Numbered from the stretch's first letter, positions 43,994 through 52,302 are shown. The stretch is 64,000 nt of DNA from Clostridium aquiflavi (GCF_031344075.1 NZ_JAVJAN010000013.1:1-64000), one strand, 5' to 3'. Program-made: numbers and translations. Notes: generated by a model from the letters alone, not told the origin.

Positions 43994-45934
43994 TTATCTT
44001 TTTTTAACTTTTGGAAAATACTTTGTATGAAGTAATTCATGAGCCTTGTGGCTTAATGGATGATCTAAATATTTCTCATAGAGAGCAATTACTTCTGGAT
44101 TTTCATTAGATCTTCTAAGCACTTTACTTCTATCTATCTCATTTAATCCTTCTGCCCTTTTTTCTAAAACTTGTTGTTTATTTTTTCTTATTTTAGGTTG
44201 ACCACCGCCACCTACGCATCCACCTACACAAGCCATTATTTCTATTGCATGAAAGAATTCTTCACCTGATCTTATTTTATCTAGCATCTTTGCAGCTTCT
44301 TTAAGTCCATGTGCAACCCCTATTCTAAGCTTAAGATCACCTACTTCAAGTTCACAAATTCTAAATCCATCCCATCCTCTAAGGCCTTCAAATTCTATAT
44401 TATCAATTCTTTTTCCTGTCATATTTTCAATTGCTGTTCTAGTGGCAGCTTCTATAACGCCTCCAGTTCTACCAAAAATAATTCCAGCACCAGTATATTC
44501 TCCCATAACAGTATCTATTTCTTCATCTTCAATTTCTTTTAAATCTATTCCTGAATTTTCAAATATTTTTATAAGTTCTTTTGTAGTAATTACATAGTCA
44601 ACATCGTAATTCATATCTACCGAAAATTCTACTCTTGATGCCTCATATATTTTAGCAACACATGGCATAATAGCAACTGAAGTTACTTCTTCTCTTGAAA
44701 GCCCTTTTTCCTTTGCCCATATTTCTTTTGCTATGGTAGCAAACATCTGCATCGGTGATTTTGCAGAAGAAGGAACTTCCAACATATCTGCATAATTATT
44801 TTCTATAAACTTAATCCATGAAGGACAACATGAAGTAAGAATTGGAAGCTTAACACTTTCATCTCCTGCCAAATATTTTTCAAGTCTTTCTTGAAGTTCT
44901 GCGGCCTCTTCCATTATAGTTAAATCAGCTCCCCAAGTAGTATCAAAAACATAATTCACTCCTAATTTTCTAAGACCAGCTGCTATCTTCTTTTCTACAT
45001 TTTCCCCTGGTTCAAATCCAAATGCTTCACCTATTGCAACTCTTATAGCTGGTGCCATTTGAGTAATTACAATTTTATTAGGTGTAGCTAAATCTCTAAG
45101 AAACTTTATTGTATTATCTCCTGCTGTTATAGCATCAACAGGACAAGCTGATATACATGCTCCACAATGAGTACATTTGTTGTAATCTATATTATGTTGC
45201 TTTTTTAATTCTCCTTCTATGCAGTCAACAGGACAAGCTCTTTTACAGCTTCCACATCCAATACATTTTTTTGTAATTGTTAACTTTATAAGATGATTAC
45301 ATTGTGCTGTATAGCATTTCTTTTCTTCTATATGTTCTTCTATTTCTTCATAAAAATTTTCAACTATTTCTTCCATTATATTATGCTTTTGATTCATCTT
45401 ATCTTTTACAATATCTGCAAGACTTCTTAAAATATACACATCACGCATATCAGATACACCCTTACTTATTCTGTCTAAAACCTTAAGCATTCTAGTTATT
45501 TCATCTTTAACTATTTTATAATTTTCATAAGTACCATCTTTAATTTTTGCTAGCAAATATTCTATGTAAAATTTTCCATATTGGATTATACAATCTTCTT
45601 CTGATAAAACAATAATAGCTCTACTAATATTTTCATAAAATAATCCAAAATCAAATTCTTTGTCCAAGCTACTTTCATTTAAAAAACCACCAAAAGGAAT
45701 TCCTATCTGAGCAGATTTAAAACTACTATTGTGTACAAGACCTCCACAAAGCTCTAATATATCTCTAAGCGTTGCACCTTCTGGAACTTCTATTATTCCT
45801 GGATTATTTATTTTTCCGCAAATAGCTATACTTCTTTTTTCATTTCCTGTTATTTCTTTCAATTCATCTTCACTAAAAGTTGAAAATACGGAACCTAATA
45901 AACTTTGTATATATGTATTCTTTTTGTGTGACAT
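43994..45934 (-). CDS. [FeFe] hydrogenase with truncated NuoF-like N-terminus
   Basis: 646 residues. The H-cluster domain is intact: TSCCPSW (367-373), MPCVAK (423-428) and MACVGGCVGGGGQP (567-580), giving C369, C424, C569, C573 and proton-relay C370. Two [4Fe-4S] ferredoxin motifs lie at C224-C234 and C254-C264. Residues 38-95 resemble the SLBB domain of NuoF and 110-185 its helical bundle, but the FMN/NADH-binding part and the CxxCxxC cluster of NuoF are absent. This differs from the simple CpI layout and from trimeric bifurcating hydrogenases. It probably forms or takes up H2 with ferredoxin, perhaps with a partner that docks at the SLBB domain. Confidence 0.93.
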   Translation of the reverse strand: MSHKKNTYIQSLLGSVFSTFSEDELKEITGNEKRSIAICGKINNPGIIEVPEGATLRDILELCGGLVHNSSFKSAQIGIPFGGFLNESSLDKEFDFGLFYENISRAIIVLSEEDCIIQYGKFYIEYLLAKIKDGTYENYKIVKDEITRMLKVLDRISKGVSDMRDVYILRSLADIVKDKMNQKHNIMEEIVENFYEEIEEHIEEKKCYTAQCNHLIKLTITKKCIGCGSCKRACPVDCIEGELKKQHNIDYNKCTHCGACISACPVDAITAGDNTIKFLRDLATPNKIVITQMAPAIRVAIGEAFGFEPGENVEKKIAAGLRKLGVNYVFDTTWGADLTIMEEAAELQERLEKYLAGDESVKLPILTSCCPSWIKFIENNYADMLEVPSSAKSPMQMFATIAKEIWAKEKGLSREEVTSVAIMPCVAKIYEASRVEFSVDMNYDVDYVITTKELIKIFENSGIDLKEIEDEEIDTVMGEYTGAGIIFGRTGGVIEAATRTAIENMTGKRIDNIEFEGLRGWDGFRICELEVGDLKLRIGVAHGLKEAAKMLDKIRSGEEFFHAIEIMACVGGCVGGGGQPKIRKNKQQVLEKRAEGLNEIDRSKVLRRSNENPEVIALYEKYLDHPLSHKAHELLHTKYFPKVKKR

Positions 45935-46052
45935 AATATCAACTCCCTAAATTTAAAATCATATTAAATAATTTTAAGTTTTTCATTAAAATTTATTTTA
46001 TGTAAAGATAATTACTCTTTAATTATATTATACACTATATTTAACCATTAAA

Positions 46053-46080
46053 ATAAGAGTTTATATATATAAACTCTTAA
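46053..46080. terminator. Palindromic hairpin upstream of the hydrogenase gene
   Basis: TAAGAGTTTATA/TATAAACTCTTA, a 12-bp near-perfect palindrome just beyond the repeat element at 46082-46166. It may add to termination after the RsgI-like gene. Confidence 0.45.
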
Positions 46081-46081
46081 A

Positions 46082-46166
46082 AAAAATCGTCAAGGTCACT
46101 TTAAAGCCGTCGATTTTTTAGCCATGTACCATTTTCAAACGCAGTGCATAAATAACGGTGCGGCAT
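46082..46166 (-). repeat. 85-nt conserved 3'-end element, copy 2
   Basis: Minus-strand copy of the element at 20231-20314. It starts 11 bases after the RsgI-like stop codon and ends in an AAATCG/CGATTTT hairpin with T-run, so it probably supplies that operon's terminator. Confidence 0.65.
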
Positions 46167-46177
46167 ATGATTATTAT

Positions 46178-47278
46178 TTACTTTTTATTTGAATTTTTGC
46201 TTTGTGAATTTAATGAAGAATTATTATTCTCTTTTTGTTCTGCTTTATTTAAATTATCATTTTTTGAATTTGAAGAATTATTTTCTTCTTGTTTTTCTGG
46301 TTTATTTTGATTAAACTCTTTATCTTTATTGTTATTACTGTTATTATCACTATTCTTCTTCTCTTGTTTAAGTACATTTTCTTTTTCTAAATAATTAGTA
46401 GAATCTTCTCGCTGAATTTTATTTTCTATTTCTTCATCAGAAATATTGTTTTCATAATTGTTATTTAAATCATCATTTATTTTATCACTATTTTCTTCAT
46501 TAGTTACTTTTCTTAATTCTTTATTTTTCTTTTGTATTTCTTTTACAGAAAGATTTTTATAATCTTCTACTTTTATATTTGAATCTAATGCTTGAAGTTT
46601 TTGTATAAGATTTAATTTACCTGGTGTTATTCCTAGTTTTCTTGCTTCATCTCTTCTTTGTAATGCAATATTATCTTCTGCAATTTCTGCTTGAATTTCA
46701 TTTTTATCTAAAACTTCATCTGCTGCAACTTTTAATGAGTCTTCAAGTTCTTCTGAAATTGTAGCATTATCTGTAGCAGTTGTAAGTGATATAACTGCCT
46801 CATTATCAGAAGTTATATAACCTTTATCAATAGCATTTTCAATTAATGTACCCACTGCTTCATTAACATTATCATTTTTTAAATCTGTATTTTCTAATAT
46901 ATTTTTACCATCTTCATTATATCCTTCAGCAGATACAACTTGGTCAAGTCTATTTACACCTAATTCAACACTTGGATTAATATCAAGACTTACATATGCT
47001 ACTGGAGTATTAGCATAAGCGTATCCTCCACCCCCTATTATTACCATTGAACATAACATTACTCCACTTAAAATTAACTTTCTTTTCATAAAAAATCCCC
47101 CTAAAAATTCATTCATAAAATTATGATTTTTTCCTTTGTTTTTAACTTTTTTCTTTACAGATTTCATAATACGCCTTTTAGAAAATGAGTTTATAGATAA
47201 ATTAATATCTTCCTCCAAAAGAACTGTAGTATCCTCAACATTTAAACCATCTAATATATTTGATAATCTATCTTCCAA
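46178..47278 (-). CDS. RsgI-type anti-sigma factor with disordered tail
   Basis: 366 residues. A cytoplasmic N-terminus of about 65 residues, likely sigma-binding, is followed by one membrane helix (about 67-89). The RsgI juxtamembrane domain follows: AYVSLDINPSVELGVNR, with the Asn-Pro self-cleavage site at 101-102. From about 255 to the end the chain is Asn/Lys/Glu/Ser-rich and intrinsically disordered. In Bacillus subtilis RsgI, such an extracytoplasmic disordered tail senses cell-wall state. It follows the ECF-type sigma gene by one base. Its partner is not a classical SigI, which is unusual. Confidence 0.85.
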   Translation of the reverse strand: MEDRLSNILDGLNVEDTTVLLEEDINLSINSFSKRRIMKSVKKKVKNKGKNHNFMNEFLGGFFMKRKLILSGVMLCSMVIIGGGGYAYANTPVAYVSLDINPSVELGVNRLDQVVSAEGYNEDGKNILENTDLKNDNVNEAVGTLIENAIDKGYITSDNEAVISLTTATDNATISEELEDSLKVAADEVLDKNEIQAEIAEDNIALQRRDEARKLGITPGKLNLIQKLQALDSNIKVEDYKNLSVKEIQKKNKELRKVTNEENSDKINDDLNNNYENNISDEEIENKIQREDSTNYLEKENVLKQEKKNSDNNSNNNKDKEFNQNKPEKQEENNSSNSKNDNLNKAEQKENNNSSLNSQSKNSNKK

Positions 47279-47279
47279 A

Positions 47280-47834
47280 TTACAAAATTCCTCCTAACAT
47301 CTTTTTTAACTTTTTTATACACCTTGATACCTTTTTATCAATAGTATTAACTTTTAAATTAATATCCTTAGAAATTTCTTTTGAGCTTTGATTTAAGTAA
47401 TATTTTCTTATAATTATTTCACTATCAGGTTCTCCAAGAGCTTTTATTGTATCTATTAATTTTGAATACTCTTCTTTTTTAGATACTAAATTAATAACAT
47501 CATCCCTATGACTACTACAACATACATTATCCATAGATATACTAAATAAACTTTTATTAGCATCTTTTCTTCTATACATATCTATGGCTTTTCTTTTTGC
47601 TATAGTTGCTAAAAAACCCTTAATAGAACCTTTATTAAGATCAATTCTATTTCTATTATTAAATATTTCCATAAATACATCACTTACACATTCTTCTATG
47701 TCTTCTTTAGAATATATTCCTAAAATCTTATTAGATACTATTGTATAAATAAGAGGTGTATAGCAATCCATAATTTCTTCTAATCCTTTTTCAAAATCAC
47801 TATTAAGTAAATCTAATAACTCAATATCAGAAAT
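47280..47834 (-). CDS. ECF-type RNA polymerase sigma factor, probable AUU start
   Basis: About 184 residues if started at ATT (47832-47834), 163 from the first ATG at 47771. Sigma region 2 (EDIEECVSDVFMEIF, FLATIAKRKAIDMYRR) and region 4 (LNQSSKEISKDINLKVNTIDKKV) are clear. The 21 codons before the ATG (ISDIELLDLLNSDFEKGLEE) match the usual N-terminus of these sigma factors and are in frame. The only plausible ribosome binding site (AAAGGAAAGGGCGG) sits before ATT, not before the ATG. No ATG, GTG or TTG occurs in between. It is paired with the RsgI-like anti-sigma gene. Confidence 0.85.
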   Translation of the reverse strand: MSDIELLDLLNSDFEKGLEEIMDCYTPLIYTIVSNKILGIYSKEDIEECVSDVFMEIFNNRNRIDLNKGSIKGFLATIAKRKAIDMYRRKDANKSLFSISMDNVCCSSHRDDVINLVSKKEEYSKLIDTIKALGEPDSEIIIRKYYLNQSSKEISKDINLKVNTIDKKVSRCIKKLKKMLGGIL

Positions 47835-47858
47835 AGATATTCACCGCCCTTTCCTTTA

Positions 47859-47890
47859 GGCATATTCAAAAAATAACACGTCAGTATGCC
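47859..47890. repeat. Degenerate copy of the palindromic repeat
   Basis: GGCATATTCAAAAAATAACA followed by CGTCAGTATGCC matches the left half of the palindrome at 48789-48855. It overlaps the upstream region of the sigma factor gene. Confidence 0.45.
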
Positions 47891-47998
47891 TTAAAATTTA
47901 TTCTTACACAATACCATTCGTATTATGTGAAGTAAATCTGACAATAAATTTTAATTTATATTTTTTGCATTAAGTTATAAATAAAATTGAGAGAAAAA

Positions 47999-48043
47999 GA
48001 ACCTATCAAAATAGTCTTTTTTAAGTGTCTATTTTATAGGTTC
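47999..48043 (-). terminator. Terminator of the SIMPL-domain gene
   Basis: GAACCTAT...ATAG pairs with CTATTTTATAGGTTC with one bulge, about 40 bases past the stop codon. Confidence 0.72.
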
Positions 48044-48081
48044 CATTTTACTAACTTAACTGCATTATTATTATATAATTA

Positions 48082-48762
48082 TTAATACTCAGTATATATA
48101 AATACGGCTTCAATTTCTGCAGTTACTTTATTTTCTCCAGCTTCAATAGGTGTAGCTCCATTTACTGCTTTAACATTCATTAATGTTAATGGAGTTATAT
48201 TCCCCTTATCCTGCTCATTTATTTGTATTGGTATAATATTTAATTTTACTTTAAGTTTATTAGCTATAACACTAGCCTTATTTTGAGTATCTTCAACAGC
48301 TAAGTTTAATGCTTCGTAATAATGCTTTGTTTGATCCCAAACAATAAACCTAATATCACCTACAGTATTTGCACCATTTTTTACTGCAGTATCAATTATT
48401 TCACCTACAGAACTAATATTTCTAACAAAAATTTTTAAATAGTTACTTACTTGATAACCTATAAAAACTCGTTTTCCATCAATATAATCATAATTAGGTC
48501 TAATATTATAACTTTGAGTCTGTATATATTTAGGCAATACTCCCATTCCCATTATACTATCTATAACTTGCTGAGTTATCTTAGCATTTTCTTCTTGTGC
48601 TACTTCTAATTGTGTATTTTCTGTTATAATACCAATTACCACTTCCGCTCCATCTGGTTTTAAACTTACTGTACCTGTTCCAAAGACTTTAAATTTATTA
48701 TCACATTTAGTGCTTGAATAATCATTTAAGCTATAATTATCACTATCTCTTAATTTATACAT
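48082..48762 (-). CDS. SIMPL (DUF541) domain protein
   Basis: 226 residues. The DUF541/SIMPL pattern is clear: FGTGTVSLKPDGAEVVIGI near the start, then IQTQSYNIRPNYDY and GYQVSNYLKIFVRNI, ending in a beta strand AEIEAVFIY. Such proteins form oligomeric beta-rich assemblies, usually secreted or membrane-anchored, but this one has no signal peptide. Function in clostridia is unknown. It is transcribed alone. Confidence 0.85.
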   Translation of the reverse strand: MYKLRDSDNYSLNDYSSTKCDNKFKVFGTGTVSLKPDGAEVVIGIITENTQLEVAQEENAKITQQVIDSIMGMGVLPKYIQTQSYNIRPNYDYIDGKRVFIGYQVSNYLKIFVRNISSVGEIIDTAVKNGANTVGDIRFIVWDQTKHYYEALNLAVEDTQNKASVIANKLKVKLNIIPIQINEQDKGNITPLTLMNVKAVNGATPIEAGENKVTAEIEAVFIYTEY

Positions 48763-48788
48763 GATTTTCGACCTTTCAAAAGAATTGA

Positions 48789-48855
48789 GGCATATCCATA
48801 AAAATAACCAGTCAGTATACTAGTATATCTGACTTGTTATTTTCTTTCATCTGCC
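48789..48855. repeat. 67-bp palindromic repeat
   Basis: An imperfect palindrome: AATAACCAGTCAGTATAC before the centre and GTATATCTGACTTGTTATT after it, extending to GGCATA/TCTGCC ends. A half copy lies at 47859-47890. It has no coding capacity and looks like an interspersed palindromic element. Confidence 0.6.
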
Positions 48856-48998
48856 TAATTACTTCATAATATGATTTCTTCTGTTAAATGTCTCCAAGTT
48901 GTAATATAACTTTATATATTTTTATATAAAAAATGTATACATCCTATCTTTAACTTGCTATTTTATTTTATATTCCTAAATTACCAATTATATATCTC

Positions 48999-49027
48999 TT
49001 GTACAGAAAATTTAAATATGTTATTAT
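48999..49027 (+). promoter_or_regulatory. Promoter of the 6S RNA gene
   Basis: TTGTAC (48999-49004), 17-base spacer, TATTAT (49022-49027), with a TATAAT overlapping downstream. Confidence 0.6.
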
Positions 49028-49069
49028 AATCTCATAGCAAAGAACAACTGTTTATAAATAGTTGTGGTT

Positions 49070-49260
49070 GTACTTTCTGAAATATTCGTCAACTCTTATT
49101 TTGAACCTACATTTAAATTTTGGGAGTTCAATATTTAGATGAAGAAATGTACTTTCATGTGAGTCCTTTTACGGCATTAAAGGTGATTGAAACATCTGTG
49201 AGGACACCCACCTATCGAGGGATAGGTGTCAAAATTAGAGTATCGGTATTTTGGATATAA
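49070..49260 (+). ncRNA. ssrS: 6S RNA
   Basis: The closing stem CUGAAAUAUUCG (49077-49088) pairs with CGGUAUUUUGG (49244-49254). Both strands align with Escherichia coli 6S (CUGAGAUGUUCG and CGGCAUCUCGG) with compensating changes. The 3' bubble-side hairpin GACACCCACCT...AGGTGTC matches the conserved segment of 6S RNAs. Promoter upstream and a strong terminator downstream delimit the gene. 6S RNA binds the housekeeping RNA polymerase by mimicking an open promoter. Exact ends are estimates; a 35-nt 5' leader may be processed off. Confidence 0.75.
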
Positions 49261-49274
49261 TAATTAAAAATTTC

Positions 49275-49307
49275 AAGCCAATACTTAGTGTTGTTAAGTA
49301 TTGGCTT
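49275..49307 (+). terminator. Terminator of the 6S RNA gene
   Basis: AAGCCAATACTTA/TAAGTATTGGCTT, a 13-bp stem with a short loop and TTTT. Confidence 0.85.
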
Positions 49308-49341
49308 TTAAGTTTATTTAAAAAATAATTAATTCTACTTT

Positions 49342-50085
49342 TTACCTTTTATTGATAGCCATTCCATTATCTAATACTAAAATAAATATTTCTTCAAATG
49401 ATTCAAGCTCATCACTCTTAAATTTATAAGCCTTATATTTATTAATCAATTCATTAACTCCTTGCTCTGTCTTACAAAGTTCATCAAATTCAATACTATT
49501 TTCATATAAAGTTAATACTTTATGAATTATATTCATATTATTTTCCTCAATAAAAACTACTTTTCTTGTTTTTTTATTTTCTTGTTTAAATTTTTTAAAT
49601 CTCTCTTCACCTATGTTTTTTAATAATGATTTTTTATTCTTTGTATGACCTTCCTTGGCTAATTTAGGTCTATCACTATATAATCTATATATCTCCTTTG
49701 AACTAACTATACCTCCTTTACTATATAGATATTTAAGGAACTCTAATTCATTTTTATTTATTTTAATAAATCTATATCCAGAAACATTTTCCCCAAACTC
49801 TTTTAAAATATGATATTGACCATCTATATATTTTGCTAATATCCAGTTATTTTGTATTTCTTCTTCTATATCAGCTAAAAGACAATGCTTGTTTCCATGA
49901 GATACAAAATTCCAATGATCTGATATTCTTAAACTTCCTTCTGGTTTATAATCCCAAGAAACTCCTGGTACATTATAATAACTTAAACTATATGGACTTT
50001 TATTAATATATTCAAATTTACTAATTTCATCTAATACTTCTTTTGGTGTCACCTTTGCACTTTGTGGTAATAATAATTTTTTCAT
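49342..50085 (-). CDS. Hypothetical protein
   Basis: 247 residues, mixed alpha/beta and basic, with no membrane segment or signal peptide. A central SHGNKHCLLADIEEEI stretch and a long Lys-rich segment (KNKKSLLKNIGEERFKKFK) are notable. AGGAGA lies before the ATG. It does not match any family I recognise. A nucleic-acid-binding role is possible from the basic composition only. Confidence 0.6.
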   Translation of the reverse strand: MKKLLLPQSAKVTPKEVLDEISKFEYINKSPYSLSYYNVPGVSWDYKPEGSLRISDHWNFVSHGNKHCLLADIEEEIQNNWILAKYIDGQYHILKEFGENVSGYRFIKINKNELEFLKYLYSKGGIVSSKEIYRLYSDRPKLAKEGHTKNKKSLLKNIGEERFKKFKQENKKTRKVVFIEENNMNIIHKVLTLYENSIEFDELCKTEQGVNELINKYKAYKFKSDELESFEEIFILVLDNGMAINKR

Positions 50086-50235
50086 AAATCTTCTCCTAAC
50101 TACTTTATGTGAATAGTATGTGTATATTTAAACTTAAAATTACCCTATTATATACCTTTTAATTTTATATTACTTTTTCTATGTAAAACATATTTATAAG
50201 TTAATAAAGTTATACTGTATTTTTCTGATAAGTTT

Positions 50236-50350
50236 CCATGGATGATTATAGGCTTTGATGAAAATATAAAAAAAATGAGATTCTAAACCGGAAGAATTAA
50301 TAGAATCTGTATCTTTTAATAAAACAAATTATCAAAATACAAATATTTAA
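50236..50350 (+). pseudogene. Frameshifted relic on the plus strand
   Basis: Two short frames together read like one protein end: MIIGFDENIKKM in one frame and SKPEELIESVSFNKTNYQN in the next, separated by a stop. They run into a strong terminator. It looks like the decayed 3' end of a plus-strand gene. Family not recognised. Confidence 0.35.
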
Positions 50351-50356
50351 AAATTT

Positions 50357-50401
50357 AATGCTTAAAAACTCTAAGCACATTCAATAGAGTTTTTAAGCAT
50401 T
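50357..50401. terminator. Bidirectional hairpin terminator
   Basis: A perfect 16-bp stem (AATGCTTAAAAACTCT) with a 13-base loop and a T-rich run on the plus side. It lies behind the relic and 80 bases past the DUF4097 stop. Confidence 0.8.
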
Positions 50402-50480
50402 CTTATTTTTTAATCAAATATAATTATAAAAGAAATTTTTTATAGATAATAATCTAATTCTAAGTAAATCATTATCTTTA

Positions 50481-51284
50481 TTACTTAAAATTTACATTTA
50501 TATCACCATTATTACTAGTAATATCTATACTATGCTGAGCATTATTATTACCATTCTTCTCAACCTTATTTGTAAATTTATCTCCATCTATATTTATATC
50601 ACCATAATCACATGAAGTACTATAATTATATAGTTCTTTAGATATATTAGTTCTAAGATTTATATCTCCATAATGTGATGATATACTAGTAACCCCTTTA
50701 AATTCTCCATCTAAATCAATATCTGAATTATTTGATGCTATTTTTAGTCCATTAGCTATAAGATTATTTGACTTTATTTCTCCATAATTACAATTTATAG
50801 AAATTTCATTAGCATTAATACTATTCATAGTGATCTTTGTATTACTTGATTTCACATTTATAGTATCTAAATCAGCCGCATCAGGAACATATACCTTAAT
50901 ATAACTAGGTATATGTGTGTTGCCTATACCAAAACTTATATTATTGAATGTATCTTGTGACTTATTTCCCTGTATTACTAGCTTTCCATCTTTAATTGAA
51001 TAATTAACATCATTTTCATTGCTATTATATTCAATTTCAATTCCATACTTATATGATTTTATTATATCTATTTTATCTACAGTTGAATTAATCTCTATAC
51101 TTTTAAAATCAGATGACGCCTCAATTTTTACAATTCCATCTTCTTTGTCCAAAATCTTATATCCTGATTTATCCCTTATAATTCCAAACTTTCCTCCCAT
51201 TGAGAAGCCTATTACAGCAAGGATTAATCCTACTCCAATCATACATATTGAACATATTAACAATTTCTTCTTTGTTCTTACCAT
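50481..51284 (-). CDS. DUF4097 family membrane-anchored beta-helix protein
   Basis: 267 residues. One N-terminal membrane helix (about 8-28) is followed by a repetitive beta structure with repeated [DN]YG[DE]I motifs (NYGEIKSN, HYGDINLR, DYGDINID), typical of DUF4097 'toastrack' proteins. It is the last gene of the PadR-DUF1700-DUF4097 operon; its ATG overlaps the DUF1700 stop by one base. The trio is common in Firmicutes and is linked to envelope stress. Molecular function is unknown. Confidence 0.85.
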   Translation of the reverse strand: MVRTKKKLLICSICMIGVGLILAVIGFSMGGKFGIIRDKSGYKILDKEDGIVKIEASSDFKSIEINSTVDKIDIIKSYKYGIEIEYNSNENDVNYSIKDGKLVIQGNKSQDTFNNISFGIGNTHIPSYIKVYVPDAADLDTINVKSSNTKITMNSINANEISINCNYGEIKSNNLIANGLKIASNNSDIDLDGEFKGVTSISSHYGDINLRTNISKELYNYSTSCDYGDINIDGDKFTNKVEKNGNNNAQHSIDITSNNGDINVNFK

Positions 51285-51886
51285 TATAGCTCCTCCTTCT
51301 TATTTGATTTCTTAACTCTATTTAATAATTTTCTAGCTAATGTTGCAATTCCTTTAAATATTTTCGGTACTAATCTTGAACTCAACACTAACACTAATAA
51401 TCCCACTCCAATTAATACCAATCCAATTCCAATAAACATAATGGCTGTTGAAAAACCTTGAGTAATAACTGCAAATCCTGCAAAACTAGTAACAACTCCT
51501 GCTACTATCAATGCAATTGTCGTAACTATAAATGTAAAAATAATAGCTCCTGCAACTATAATCATAGTTACTACTAGTATTATAAGTGTGAATGCTAATG
51601 GTAATGCTAGTGGTGCAGCTAATATTGCTAAGACAATAAACCATATTGAAGAAATACTTCTTTTAGGTTTAGTAATAGTTATCTCATCATTTTTAAATGC
51701 ATACTCTGATAACAACTGTGATGCGATAACTGAAGGAGAATCCAATTCTTTTAAAATATCTTGACCATTATCTACTCCTGCATCTTCAAAGTATTCTACA
51801 TAATACCCTATTGCATTTTCTATTTCTTCCTTTGGTAATCTCTTTAATTTTTTTCTTAACTCTTGAATAAAAATTTCTTTATTCAT
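51284..51886 (-). CDS. DUF1700 family membrane protein
   Basis: 200 residues. The N-terminal cytoplasmic part carries the motif ELRKKLKRLPKEEIENAIGYYVEYFEDAG, typical of DUF1700. Three to four membrane helices follow (about 85-175), and the C-terminus is basic. It overlaps padR by 8 bases and the DUF4097 gene by one, so the operon is translationally coupled. Confidence 0.88.
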   Translation of the reverse strand: MNKEIFIQELRKKLKRLPKEEIENAIGYYVEYFEDAGVDNGQDILKELDSPSVIASQLLSEYAFKNDEITITKPKRSISSIWFIVLAILAAPLALPLAFTLIILVVTMIIVAGAIIFTFIVTTIALIVAGVVTSFAGFAVITQGFSTAIMFIGIGLVLIGVGLLVLVLSSRLVPKIFKGIATLARKLLNRVKKSNKKEEL

Positions 51887-52202
51887 CTCCTAATATCCCC
51901 CCTAAAAGAACTTTATCAACATTCTCTTTATATTGCTCCCACTCATTAAGATACTGACTAAGCATAGTTTTTCCTTTTTCCGTTATCTTGTAGTATCTTC
52001 TATTTCTTCCTTGAAAAGCTTGATCATATGTTGTTAGACATTCATTTTTTTGTAATCTTCTGAGCACTGGATAAAGTGTTGATTCTGATATATTCATTAT
52101 GGATCGTACTTGTTGAGTAAGAACATATCCATAAGTATCTCCCCTTGAAAGAACTGCTAACACACAAGCATCAAGTAAAGCTGCTCCTAATTGAAAAGCC
52201 AT
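51879..52202 (-). CDS. PadR-family transcription repressor
   Basis: 107 residues, a winged helix with the PadR signature GDTYGYVLTQQVRS and SESTLYPVLRRLQKNECL, then a short C-terminal dimerisation helix. AGGAGG precedes the ATG. Two matching dyads in its own promoter indicate autoregulation of the three-gene operon. Confidence 0.93.
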   Translation of the reverse strand: MAFQLGAALLDACVLAVLSRGDTYGYVLTQQVRSIMNISESTLYPVLRRLQKNECLTTYDQAFQGRNRRYYKITEKGKTMLSQYLNEWEQYKENVDKVLLGGILGDE

Positions 52203-52238
52203 TCCTTTACCTCCTATATCTATACTATATTTTCTTAT

Positions 52239-52259
52239 ATATTATACAACGTATAATAT
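52239..52259. promoter_or_regulatory. PadR operator 2
   Basis: A perfect dyad, ATATTATAC-AAC-GTATAATAT, downstream of the transcription start. It shares both half sites with operator 1. Confidence 0.7.
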
Positions 52260-52271
52260 ACCCTATATATA

Positions 52272-52302
52272 ATACTATACGTCGTATAATATTATATGTC
52301 AA
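52272..52302 (-). promoter_or_regulatory. padR promoter with PadR operator 1 in the spacer
   Basis: TTGACA (52297-52302), 17-base spacer, TATAGT (52274-52279). The dyad ATACTATAC-GTC-GTATAATAT (52272-52292) covers the -10 box and most of the spacer. Confidence 0.78.

Noticed and set aside
49070..49260. raiA-motif RNA, SRP RNA or tmRNA instead of 6S
   Set aside because: The closing stem aligns with 6S RNA on both strands, and the SRP loop motifs and the tmRNA CCA end are lacking.
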